Shown: positions 11,906 to 22,991 of the stretch, piece by piece
Position numbering within the stretch: the stretch's first letter is position 1
Layout of the letters: the number at the start of each line of letters is the position of its first letter
Origin: Drosophila pseudoobscura
Lineage: Eukaryota; Arthropoda; Insecta; Diptera; Drosophilidae
Length of the DNA stretch: 64,000 nucleotides
Assembly (NCBI RefSeq): GCF_009870125.1
Contig: NC_046679.1
Span: forward strand, 12,586,001 to 12,650,000
Direction: 5' to 3'
Notes under the pieces: model-generated
Databases searched by the model: none
Told to the model about the DNA's origin: nothing
Seen by the model: only the letters and a program-made list of their open reading frames with translations
Translations under genes and position numbers: made by a program

Positions 11906-14900
11906 ATTGGTAGTATATCCTTTTCCTGGATATCTGTTGTGCCTGTATTTCGATGTGGTTTTTTGTAAGCAACTAAACTCCTCTTTGTGTTCCCTGTTTA
12001 CCAGCGATAGATCCCTAGATAGCCTAGATAGATAGATAGATAAACTCTCCCATATATCCCCGCTTTACAGGGTATGCATCCATTCATTTGCTAGCCACAA
12101 AATGGTGGCCCTCTCGCACTGTCGGCCTGTTAAGTACGCTATATTAATTTCCATTGTGCGCGGATTTGCATTCCCAACAAGGCGGGGAAGCTCTTGTTGT
12201 CCCATCCATCTGTCTGCGGCTAAATGAATGGAAAGAACTCCATAGCCCAAAGTGAGAATGAGTGGAGTCAATAGAAGTGGGGATTGGGAGTGGGGGGAGT
12301 GGGGGGGAGTGCCAATGATTGATATGAAATTGATGCCATTTTTGTGGCTAAACTGAAATCGTTTGTTGTTTAGTAGACGACTCCAGACTCCACGAATCGA
12401 TTCAATCAGAGAGGGAATCAGTGTCAGGCAGGAGGTGGGCCACTCCTCCTGCATACGTTCCCATTAGAGATAATCACTTTTGCATTTTTAATGTCCTGCC
12501 AACAGGGGTGGGAGGGAGAGGGGGAGGGGCACATAAAATGAAATTGCAATTGCCAGAGCGCCAATGGCTTTGATAAGCCATAATCAACAGTTGGTGGAGT
12601 GGGAAATTAGCATAATAAATGCAAGTGGCGCGGGGGGGAGGGACTATGGCTTCATAAAATTTTATTAATTTGTTGGCCACAACAGGACAGCAGAGGAGAG
12701 TGGGGGGGAGATACCCGTGGGGCACTCAAGAGCTTAACAGATTTGCAGAGCCATAAAAAATCCCGCGAAAACAAGTCTTTTTTTTGCCGAAAAGTGCACT
12801 GGAAAACCATGCAAAAGTCAGGACTAAAACAAGGACTTTCCGAGGCTTTAGATACCCCCGCGTTGGGGGGCTGTTTCCAGGGTAGACAGTCGTGGTGGCA
12901 TGCCACTTTCTAGGTCAGGCAATTGGCAAGTGCACTAAAAGCGGACACTCAACGGACGGAGACAGACGGTTGTCAAGGCACATTGCCTGCCCTGCCAAGT
13001 GGGCGTGGCAACCATGTTGGATGTGCACCTTGTGCTGCGGCTGTCAACAGTGTCTGCCGTGGCAAGCGACTGGCTGACAAGTGTGCACGCCTCACAGATG
13101 GCTGGCAGATTGCGCATGTAAGGGGGGAGGGGGTGGGGACGGGGGGAGGGGGGGGGCAGACATATGCACTTTTCGGCTCGCACACAAAAACACGGCGCAG
13201 ACATTGTGTCTGGTGGGGCACCGGGGGGTGGGGTGCTGTTTTTGGCTGGCTTCATTAGGGAAGAAAGGGCTCTGGCACTTGTCGAGGGAAAACAGGGGCC
13301 TAAAGAACCTTTTAAACTCTTCCTTGAAGGATTTTAATTTATGAAATTAAATGGGAATCCTTAGGGCAGTGAAGGATCTCCCAGGCCTCTGCTGGGTTTT
13401 CCCTGATTTCAAGGCCATAATTGGCAGGGCTTTTCTCTCAGTGTAGCTGTCTTTCCACCGACACGCCCACTTGGACAGTTTTTGCTAAGGCCTACACTGC
13501 ACTGCCTCCCCTCCCTCCCTCTCTGCCGCACTCCCTGCCTCCCTCTCTGCCCCCCTCCCTGCCTCCCTCCATGCCCCCCTCCCTGCCTCCCTTCTTTTCC
13601 CTCTTTTTATAGTTTTCCTTCTGGCTTTTTTTTTGTTGCTGGCGAAAGTTCATTGGCCGCCCTTTTGTTTTAAGGCGGGGGCTGGCGAAGGGGGGGCTGG
13701 GCGGAGGCGGGCGGGTCGGCCGTGTTGTAGGCCAAATGTTGCCATTTTCTTTTCTCATTTTCCGCGGCTTTCACCGCAGCACACAATCTGCGTTGTCACG
13801 GCTCCTGCCTCCTGCCTCCCGCCTCCTTCTCTCTTCTTTTTTTGGCCCAAAGCCAGAGCAAAACTTGGTCTTTGGGTCGACTTGCAGTTGATAAAAAATT
13901 AAGCATAGTTTTAGGCGCCTCCACTGCCGCCGCTGTTGCTGTTGACTTGATGAAGAAAGTTTTATTGCCCCCAAGGAGGGGCCACAGAGAGAGAGAGGGA
14001 GAGCAGCCTTGGTCCTGGCTTTTTTTTAATTTTAAACAAATATTTTGCCTGCTTGTTGACAGCTTGTTTGCCGGCCTTTCTTTTTCGACTTAATGACAAT
14101 GGAATTAAGGCCCGATCTGCGTCTGCCTCCTAATTGGAAACCGCCAACTTATTGGTTATCCGAAGAGCGCCAGAGACAATGCAAATTGATTGTGGGCCCG
14201 CAGAAAGGACACGAAAAATTGGTAGGCTAATGCCTTGCCAAGTTCTTGCCACATGCCGGCGCATACCAAGTGGCAGCTGGGCCATATGTGCGGCATAATG
14301 AGGAGCAAGTCGTGCATGCAGCCGCGCGTCTGACAGCAAATCAATTCATATGGCAGCCCAAAAACAACCCCCCAACGGTGGGTAGCAGGGGGTGGGAGGG
14401 GGTGGGAGTGAGTGGAATGAATTCATCAAAACGCTGGGCCCTGGGCCCTGGTTGCCCCATTGTTATGTGCGGTTAACTGCAAATATGACTCCAGGGTGCC
14501 ACAGAGCCATTATCCTTCTTACGAGTGGAACCCCCACCCCCGCCCCCCAGGCTGGACAATGGCCAGAGTTTTGTGGGGGGGCAGGGGGTGCACTTAATCC
14601 ATTTTGTCTTATGCTTTCCAGTTGGACAAATGAAGTCAATTGGATTGCGCTGTGGCAGGCAGCCAGACGGTCGTGGGGCAGCATCAAAGTAAATTGTTTT
14701 AAGCATTCAAAGCTGCCGCTGCCGTTGCTCCTGCCACGGATTAGCATCGGTTTACGGTTGCCACAAAAGGGGGGGGCGGGCAAATGATAAAGAACTTTGC
14801 GCCTTAACAAGCAACGTGCCACCACTCCATCTCCATCAGATAGTTGCCTCTCACTCTCACTCTCACTCCCCGTGTGTGTGCAGTTCTCTTTGGCTGAACT

Positions 14901-16029
14901 TTGAACCCTGTGCCCGTGTGGCAGCAGCTGTCATATTAAGCAACTTTCGGCCATTCGAGTGGGCCGCTCCAGATAGAAATCTTTTTTGTTCATTTCATTT
15001 CATTTTATGTCTAGTTTTCCCCAGGAAAAACCCAACCACACGCACACGCACACATGTGCATTTTTTTTGGCAATTTCCTGGCTTTCATTTGTGTGCGTGT
15101 GTCTGCTGTCTGACCAATGCCTCAATTTGACATTGATGTGCCAAATGTGGAAATTTTCCCTTCACTGGCCGAAAAAAAAGGAGCCAGAAGCAAAGGCTAA
15201 TTCGGCAAGGAGGCTGAGACCTGAAATACCCCACAAGGGGCACTAAATTCCAGGATTTCAGCCACAAAAATTCCTAAAAATAGGGAAAATCTTGGCGCAG
15301 AAGTTTCCCAGGTAAACTGCGCTTCCAAGGCACCTCCTAGTGCCGCATACCCTAACGAAAGAACAGGGTATCAAATGGCCAAGCTAGAAGGTAGCCAGGG
15401 GGTAGCCAGGGGGTAGCCAGGGGGGAGGGAGAGGGCGTTGGGGGTGTGTAACAGCAAAAGGCTGTTGAAATGTAATTTGGCAAAATATTTGCTGCTCCTC
15501 GTTTGACTTTGGTTTCGTTTCGTTTTCGTTGCTTTCCACCCAAATGAAACTCAATCTGTCAGGGGCCTCCTGCCAGTCATGCTCTACCACCCTCCCCCCC
15601 CCCCCCCAACCCTCCACCCACCCTCCACTTCGTCCGTTAGTCATTTTGGCACTTTCTCATGCTGTTGTCAGTCGCTTTTGCCCTCCCTTTTGCTCATTCA
15701 CACACGCCAAGACATGAATGGACATGTCCCTCACGTTACTCCCTCCCTCTCTCCCTCTCCCTCTCCCCCTCTCTCTCTCTAAGTCTCTTGCTCTTTGTGT
15801 TGTTGTTGTTGTTGGCAGATTAGTCTATGTATTTTGCTGTTGTTGCCTTCTTTTTTTTTCCTCTCCTGTTCGATTGTGCATTTAATGTCAATTTTAACGT
15901 GTTCTCTCCTCTCGTATGACTAATGTTTCTCCAGCAAACCCCAAAAAGGAAATCAATCATGATTGATGGGCAGGAATGGCTGCCAAGAGGTAGATTTTTG
16001 TGCAATTAGCCAGTAATTACGATGAGAAA
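11906..16029. repeat. Intronic DNA with GATA, CCCTC and G-rich repeats
   Basis: No coding exon is supported. Present are a GATAGATAGATA run at 12023-12041, G-rich tracts on the + strand (12290-12310, 13117-13157, 13675-13715), an imperfect CCTCCCTGCC array at 13504-13592, a poly-C stretch at 15591-15608, CT-rich DNA at 15735-15780 and GTTGTTGTT at 15797-15815. The regular frames in the CCTCCC array are repeat artefacts. Confidence 0.45.
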
Positions 16030-16830
16030 TGGCCTAAACAAGACGTTTAAGAGGGTGAAAGAAAAAGACAGAGAAAAAGAAAAATATAGGAAAAAATAAA
16101 TATAAAAAATGGAAAAGAGGTGGAAAATTTGTAGAATTAACAAAAGACGATTTAAAAAAAAAAGACAATTCTGTTCACTTTTTCTTCATTTTTTATATTT
16201 TTTCTTAAATAAAACACTAAAAAAAGTACATAACTTTCTTCAGGCTCATTTTCTGCCAAATTTTCTTAAATAATATTCGTTAAAGAGGGTAAAAAAGTAA
16301 AAAAAAAATAAAAATGAAAGAAAAAAAAATAGTTTGAAGGAAAGCTAAAACAAAAAAGTTGAAAAAAATAATGGACAACAAAATTGTAGATAAAAAAAAA
16401 AAAAGATTTAATAAAAGGAAAATTCTGTTCACATTTTCTTAAAATCTTAATTTCTTAAAAAAATTAGTGAATAAAAATAAATTAAAGAAAAAAAATAGTT
16501 TGAAAGAAAAATAGAAAAAATATAAAAAAAAATTAAAATAAGTAGAAAAAAATATTGGAAACATTTGTAGATTTAGCAAAAAATGAGATTTAGACAATAC
16601 AAAATTCGGTTCACATTTCCTTTTTTTTAATTTTTTTCTATTTATTTTTTCCTACAATAAAACCCTAAAAAAATTACATATTTATAGCCAAAGCCACATG
16701 CTCTTCTTCAGGCTGCTTTTTCACACCTAATTTCAAACATTCGGCCAAAAAACCTCAAATAATATTCTCATTTTAAATATTTAATGATATTTCATAGCCA
16801 AAATAGCCCATAAATAAACCCCAGTAAAGT
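16030..16830. repeat. A-rich / T-rich block of about 800 bp
   Basis: A-runs (AAAAAAAT, GAAAAAAAAT) alternate with short T-rich segments. The phrases ATTCTGTTCACTTTTTCTT, ATTCTGTTCACATTTTCTTA and TTCGGTTCACATTTCC recur near 16169, 16422 and 16605. They are embedded in related A-rich DNA, which suggests three old tandem copies of roughly 180-250 bp. No coding frame is present. Confidence 0.5.
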
Positions 16831-17095
16831 CGAGGACTTGCCCAGAACCCATAAACATCAATCTTAAGGGCAAACCATCTTTATGCCCCCACTCGAGATC
16901 CCCGAATGTCTAGACATTAGAAGAAATAACCCACGCTTTGGCCAACTCTTTGTTCATTTGCGAAACTCATTTACAATTAAAACAACATTAATTTTCCTTT
17001 AATATGACCTCAAGCATGTCCCTGCTGTTGCTGGCCAAAAAGTGAAACAGAACAGCCCCCAACAAACGATTGTCCTTGAGCTTCTCCACCCTTCT

Positions 17096-17122
17096 CCCCC
17101 CCCCCCCCCCCCCCCCCCCCCC
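17096..17122 (+). repeat. Poly-C homopolymer of 27
   Basis: An uninterrupted run of 27 C residues, the longest homopolymer seen in the window. Slippage in replication or sequencing makes its exact length unreliable. Confidence 0.85.
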
Positions 17123-19770
17123 TTCCTGATCATCCCCATCATTCGCCATCATTATTGTCTATAAATGCCGCAAAAAAGTAATTAAATTACGCTGCCCACA
17201 CGCAAAAAGCCAAAACCCCGACAAAACTTAAAACGTTACGCCCCTGCAACAAGCGTTTAGCCACGCCCCGGCCACTGTCAAACCGCCCTTTTTTGGTGGA
17301 TCGTAGGGGGGGGGAATCGATCCAGCTGTGTGTGCGAAAATTTCGCATAATTGCGTCAGGGCTAACGCATAAATTGGCAAAGACAAACCCGCCTGAGGGC
17401 ACGACGTGCGTGGCACAAACAGAGTCCTGTGTGTGGGGGGGGGGGGGGGGCATAGAAAAACCTGACAGGGAGGGCGTGGCAATCAAACGTTGCACTTTGC
17501 GTGTGGCAGGAACTGGCATTGTCCTGGCTGCCATGCATGGCTGTCACTCTGCCCGAAAGGAGTCCCTGGCGCAAAGGACTGTCGTGCATTTTGCCAACTT
17601 AAATTATATTAAGTATGAAATATAATGCTAATTATGGCTGATTTCATTTCATTTGTTGCAAGAAACAAAAGAACACAGAGAGAGTGAGAGAGAGAGAGAG
17701 ATAGAGAGAGAGGAAAGAAAAGACAATGGAAAATGAATTAAAATTAAATGGCAGGAAAAATGGAAATGAAAATGAAAATTGAAATGTAATGCAGTCCCCC
17801 TTGCCCCCCTTGCCCCTCCGCCGCAAGACCCCGGGGGCTGTCTGTGACGTTGACTCCTCGTGACTTTAACGCAGGCTCCAGGACGAGTCTCCACAGTCTT
17901 CAGCTGCCACAGCGTGCCCGTCATTATGCGCAATTTTATGTCAAACGTGGCGTATGCGTAATTTTTCCCATTGCTTCTTTGGGAGGGGTGAAACAACCCT
18001 TTTTAATGCCCCCCCACTCTCTCTCTGTCGCTGTTTCAAATGATTTTTCCATCACTTTACAAATGAGAAATTAAATTATTTGCTGCTAATGTATGTGAGA
18101 GAGAGCGCAGCATGCCACATGCCACATGCCACCCCCTTTTCAGCGGAAATGATATAGCAAAAAGAGTGGCTGAAGATGAAATGTGTTGTGTGTGTGCGTC
18201 GTCGTCGCAAAACTAAAACTCATTTCTGGCAAATTAAACTCAAAATGTGCCAACCCTGTGCCCCCCCTCCCTGTGTGCCCCCCACCCCTGTGCCACATGT
18301 GCCCATGAGCATCTCAAATGTGGAAATTAAAAGGCATTTCCGCAGAATGTCAGCGCCATATTGTAAAACATGAGTATTTAATTAGAAAATACTTTTAGGC
18401 AGCAGACACACCGAGGAGGCATCCTGTCTGTCGATACTCCTGGCCTCCTGGCCTCCTGGCCGCCTGGCTAATGAATTCCTTGAGCAGCACCGAGTGTGGA
18501 AGTGTAGTAAACGCCTCAAGTTTTGTGCTTTTTAACAAGTTAACATAGTTTCGTTTCGGTCTTGAGTTTGCCGCTCCTCCATGCTCATGTAGGAGGATGT
18601 AAAGTACAAAATAGCATTTTCCTTAATGGAAAGCCTCTGTAGAGGGTGGCAGGGGGCGGCAGGGGGGCAGGGGGGGGCAGGAACTTTGCATGTATGCGGG
18701 ATATTAGCACCGAAAAAGCAACAACCAGCTGGCATTATGGTGTTGCCTGAAATTGCCAGGGAAAAGAACAAGGACTACAGGACAAGGACTACAGGACTAC
18801 AACGATGATGATGACGATGGAAACGATGACGATGATGATTGTGTTAATGGCCAGGCATTATTCAGGGCCTCATTCCCAGATTGTCACACAGCGATAAGCA
18901 GTGGAGGCGTGTGTGTGAGGGGGGGGGAGGGGAGGGCTGTCCACTGGCCATGTCAAAACTCATTTGCCGTTAACGAGCAGCCATTGTGCTTATAAAAGGA
19001 TTATTTACAAATCACTGACTTTCAAAAATTGTCAACTGCAGGGCAAGCCCCTTCGCCCCTCCGCCGCCCCCATCTGTTGCCGCTTTGATGTACAATTTAT
19101 GAAATTAACCCTTAAGTGCTCGCTGTTGCTGCTGACATCCGACATGGACATCGCTTGAGTGAACGCTTTGGCCTCCAAGTTGATTTCTTTCAGCTGATTA
19201 CAGCCAACGGAAACGGATCTGTCTCCCAGCCAGAGGGCCTGCTAGCCATCATCGATTGTGTTGTGACTTGCAAATAGATTTTGCGATTTACAATTTGCAA
19301 TTGATGGATGCTTCAATGGTTCAATGGTTGACTGCCCATCCCGATCCGCTGATGAGAAATGCAAACTCAAGGAGTCCGAGGGCTAAGCTCTGTCCCCTTA
19401 ATTGATGCCCCTTTGTTTGCTTTGTGGTCACTCTAATTGGTGTTTGTGCATGTGGCGGCTGCTCTCACTCCCTCGAAGACTTGTGTAAATACAGACCCCC
19501 CCCCCCACCGCCCGGACTGACCAGCTACCCCTGAACCCCCCCCCCCCCCCCTTTCTTAATGCCACTTTCACTGCCCAGTTCTTTTGTAATTCTTGCGTGC
19601 GTTTTGTTTGCTCATTAAACGGATTTTGCCAGCGAATGGAATCGAGTGGAATATGTATTTCGTTCACACACTTTTGCTGGAGATAAACGAATGCTCTATC
19701 TTTCTGGGGGGCATAAAAGCAGCGCCAGTTTGTTCCACCATCTCTCATTCGAGTACCAGGCAGATAAGGA
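17123..19770. other. Intronic DNA, no gene seen
   Basis: This stretch holds G-runs (17427-17450, 18640-18680), a GA-rich patch at 17677-17711, GATGATGACGATGG repeats at 18801-18840, and C-runs at 19496-19507 and 19538-19551. No exon with coherent splice sites and coding composition was found on either strand. Confidence 0.45.
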
Positions 19771-19965
19771 AAATTCCACTCATCCGAAAGTACTGATTGC
19801 TGCAAAAGGCTCCCATTTTCGATGGAATGTCGATGGATTGCTGCAAAAGAATCCCATAATCAATGATATTTTCAGGCTTTAAGCAGCATCCTGATCATTT
19901 TGAATGTTCCGCTCATCCGAAAGTGCTGATTGCTGCAAAATACTCCCATAAGTATCTATTTTTTC
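19771..19965. repeat. Second copy of the CTCATCCGAAAGTGCTGATT repeat
   Basis: Two cores, at 19779 (one mismatch) and 19912 (exact), are 133 bp apart, the same spacing as in the array at 7097-7601. Both are followed by GCTGCAAAA and then CTCCCAT, echoing the CCCAT that follows the core in the first array. The shared core plus shared period suggests one repeat family at two places in the same intron. Confidence 0.7.
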
Positions 19966-22622
19966 GTGATTCAAGCAGCCACCTGCTCGCCACAGTCCAA
20001 GTACCCTCTGTCATTGGAGCTGCCGTCTTTCGCTGAGGCTGCGGCCACGTCATCAATTAGCGGGTCGCAAGTCGAGTGCCAAGACAAGTTTGCGCAAAAA
20101 ATTGACAGCCCCGGGCGAGGGCAGGGCAGGGCAGGGATGGGCACTGGGCCCCCATCCGTGTCCGGGGCTAATGAGCAAACGTAGCCCGAATAGGCAGTAA
20201 ACCCAATGCCACTTGCAGAATCACATGTCAAAAGTTATTAGCCTGTTGTCTTAGTGCAGTTGTAATTTGTTTTTGCCAGGAGCCAGGAGCCAGAGCCAGG
20301 AGCTGATTACCAGAATGGAATACGAGTGTACGTACGAAATAAACAAAGTCGTTTGGCCAGAAGCAGAGAACCAGAAATAACAGAATTCGTTGCCAAAAAG
20401 TTTTTGGCTTCTGCCAAAAATTCTCCTCCCCCCCCTGCTATCCAGCTAACCCCTCTCTGATTCATTCTGTCAATATCGTGGCAACACATTTCCACGCTTA
20501 ATATTTTTTTCGTGCTTAGACAAGTTTTTGCAACAGCTACCAGGAAGGTCCTGTCGCTGTCGCTGTCGCTGTTGCTGTCTGCGCGATACGTGAGGGCGTT
20601 AAACTCATACATCACTTTATCCTTTATCCTGGCACCCATTCCCAGATCCTCAGATGCTGCTCTTGCCCCTGCCGCTGGTCCCCGCCCTTAACTAACTGCC
20701 GCGCTGCCTGCTGTTTGTCTTGGTCTGCCGCGTTTCCACGCTTTTTTCCCCCCTCACTCACACGCGGATGTGTGTCAAGAGTTGCCAATAAACCCCAGCC
20801 TGCTCAGATGATGCTACTGCTAGCTCCTGCTAGCTCCTTCTGGTTCCGGGGCAGAGTCCTGCAGTGCTATTGAAAATAAATTTATAACGCATACGTCATG
20901 TGAGCCGGGAAGCCATGGATGGAGAGAGAGGCAGGAGAGAGGCAGGGACCCAAGATAGAGTCGAGTTCGTTCGCAGTTTATTGCATTTGTCGCTGGCATT
21001 GCAAAACTTCAATAAATTATTTTATTGCGACAGTTATTTTGCTTGCTTTGCTCTTGCCAGCGAATGTGCCGGCCATAACTATAAGCACTGGCTGTCCGCC
21101 CTGCTCCTTTGACAGCACAAATTGCAAATGACTTTATGAATTTGCTGTTACGACTGATGAGGCCAGTAAGGAGGGGCACATCCAATCCAATCCAGAGATG
21201 AAATTGATTCCGTACTCCTAGATGAGACATAAACAAGGAATTGCATAATAAACTTGTGCAAAGGATCGTAATGAGGCGAGAGTACATCATATGAAGAGAA
21301 GAGCTGGGAAAATTGAAAAGGGGAGAGGTCCCCCCGCTCCTTTTCTCCTCGATCCTTCATCAAAAGTTGACACTTGCCGAGTTAACCTTTAATGAAAAGG
21401 CCAAACAAGGCCAATAACAGCAGGCCAGCGCCTCAAGGGCTCATTGTGAAATTACCCAAAGCGTAAAAGGGCGAAGAAAAAAAACGTGGCAGGAAGCGGG
21501 GGTACGAAAAGGAGCTCTCTCGCCTAGTCAAAGAGGCAATAAGTAGCAAAAATTACGCTAAACGCGGCAATTTCCTAGCAAATTGCACACAGGCCCCCTG
21601 CCTGCCGCTCCACTGGTGGCGGGGCGACCCCAAGGATACCCTCTAAGAAGGATGTAACGCCATATACCCTTGGTTCTCTGTGGCCCGCCACGTCACGCCA
21701 GGCAGGTGAAAAGACTGTCAATTTGCAGGGGCAACCCATGACGGGGCACGGGGCACGGGGCACACGCATGCGATATTTTAATGCGTGTCATATTTGATTG
21801 ATGCCACATTGCGCGGCACCAATGAAGGTTGGGCTGGCAATGGCCGTGGAACAATGTCAAGAGTTTAACATGGCCCCGAGCGCCACTCAAAGTGTCACGG
21901 CCTGCCCCCATAGCCTCCCCCATAGCCTCCGCCCCCCATAGCTTCCCCCATGGCCTCCCCCTCATAGCCTCCCCCTTCCCCACCGAAATTACCTCAGTTT
22001 CCTGGCAGACACATTAATTTTTCCACCTCTGGATTGTCTGTAAAAACTGCCCCTGCAGGTATGCAATGAAAAAGTGCGTGGCTTTCTCCCCTTTGTGTGT
22101 GTGTGTATCCCTCCCTTTATGTGTGTGTCTCTCTCTCTTGCAGGCAGAGGAGGGGCGCCCCAACTGTAAATAAGATGCGTGTACAGATACCTTAATGGGG
22201 CGCCATAATTTATGCCCCTTGTAAGTGCATTAGGGGCCCTCTGGGGGGACTCCTTATGTGCACCTTTTCGATAATTTTAATGTGTGTTTTTTTCCTAATT
22301 TTGAATGTAGTCCAGTAAAAGCTGGTGCCGGTCCTAATTGAATTATTAATTAACCCCCATCCAACGCCAACATCAATCTCTAACCTCATGCTCCTCTCAA
22401 GACACACAGAGAGAGAGAGAGAGAGGCAGCTATCATCCATTGCTCTCTCTCTCGCTCTCTCTTTTAACCACTGCACATTAGCATTCATAACTCTACTGCT
22501 CACACATCTCTCTCTCTACCTCTCTCTGTCATTCCATGCCCCTTTGCCCCCGTTGACCCTTGTGGAACGAAAAACGTAAACTTTGATTTTCTTTGGTGCT
22601 ATTCTATCGTCGTGTTTTGCAG
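19966..22622. other. Intronic DNA upstream of the first visible exon
   Basis: No coding exon is supported. A tract of GGGCAGGGCAGGGCAGG lies at about 20116-20136, CTGTCGCTGTCGCTGT at 20553-20575, CCCCATAGCCTCC repeats at 21905-21975, and GA/CT tracts at 22408-22425 and 22441-22462. An acceptor-like CTCTCTCTTGCAG ends at 22143 but has no convincing exon after it. The intron ends with GTTTTGCAG at 22614-22622. Confidence 0.45.
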
Positions 22623-22991
22623 GATGGACAACGCGGCCATTTAGAGGGCCTGGCATCCGTCTATTGTGAGTTGTTAATGGCTCCCTTTGGAGATATTTTA
22701 AGTGCTTTAGAGAGTGCCAGGCAGGCGGCCTGGGCGGATCACAGTCCGCTCCACAATGCCAGCGCCAGCGCCAGCGCCAGCGCCAGCGGCGGTGCTGGCG
22801 GCAGTGGCAGTGCCAGCGGCGCCAGCGGTGCCAGCGGCAGTGGCGGCAGCAATCGTAGCGGCATCGGCAGCGGCAGCGTCGGCATGGGAATCCATCACCG
22901 TCAGAAGCACGGCCATCGGGGGCATTCGATGCACGGCGCCGGTCTGCCCAATAGTCATAGTCAGCCCATTTATGTGCCCGGAAAGTATTCG
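22623..22991 (+). CDS. SASH-like exon A (N-terminal homology block)
   Basis: Acceptor GTTTTGCAG, donor GTATGT, phase 0 at both ends, 123 codons. It encodes [14 protein letters not shown], then an Ala/Ser/Gly-rich stretch made from GCCAGC repeats, and ends [11 protein letters not shown]. The start and end of this exon match exon 2 of the minus-strand gene at 57812-57549 (EGKRGYLEGLAAHY ... SQPLYVPGKYL), with identical phases. Confidence 0.9.

Noticed and set aside
22014..22046. CTGCAG|GTATGC as a second ratchet point
   Set aside because: The AG|GT juxtaposition is present but the preceding pyrimidine tract is interrupted by GTAAAAA and the donor is weak; far poorer than the site at 3218.
22120..22175. 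Acceptor-like CTCTCTCTTGCAG before GCAGAGGAGG
   Set aside because: No coding-like exon or good donor follows; the pyrimidine tract is a CT microsatellite.
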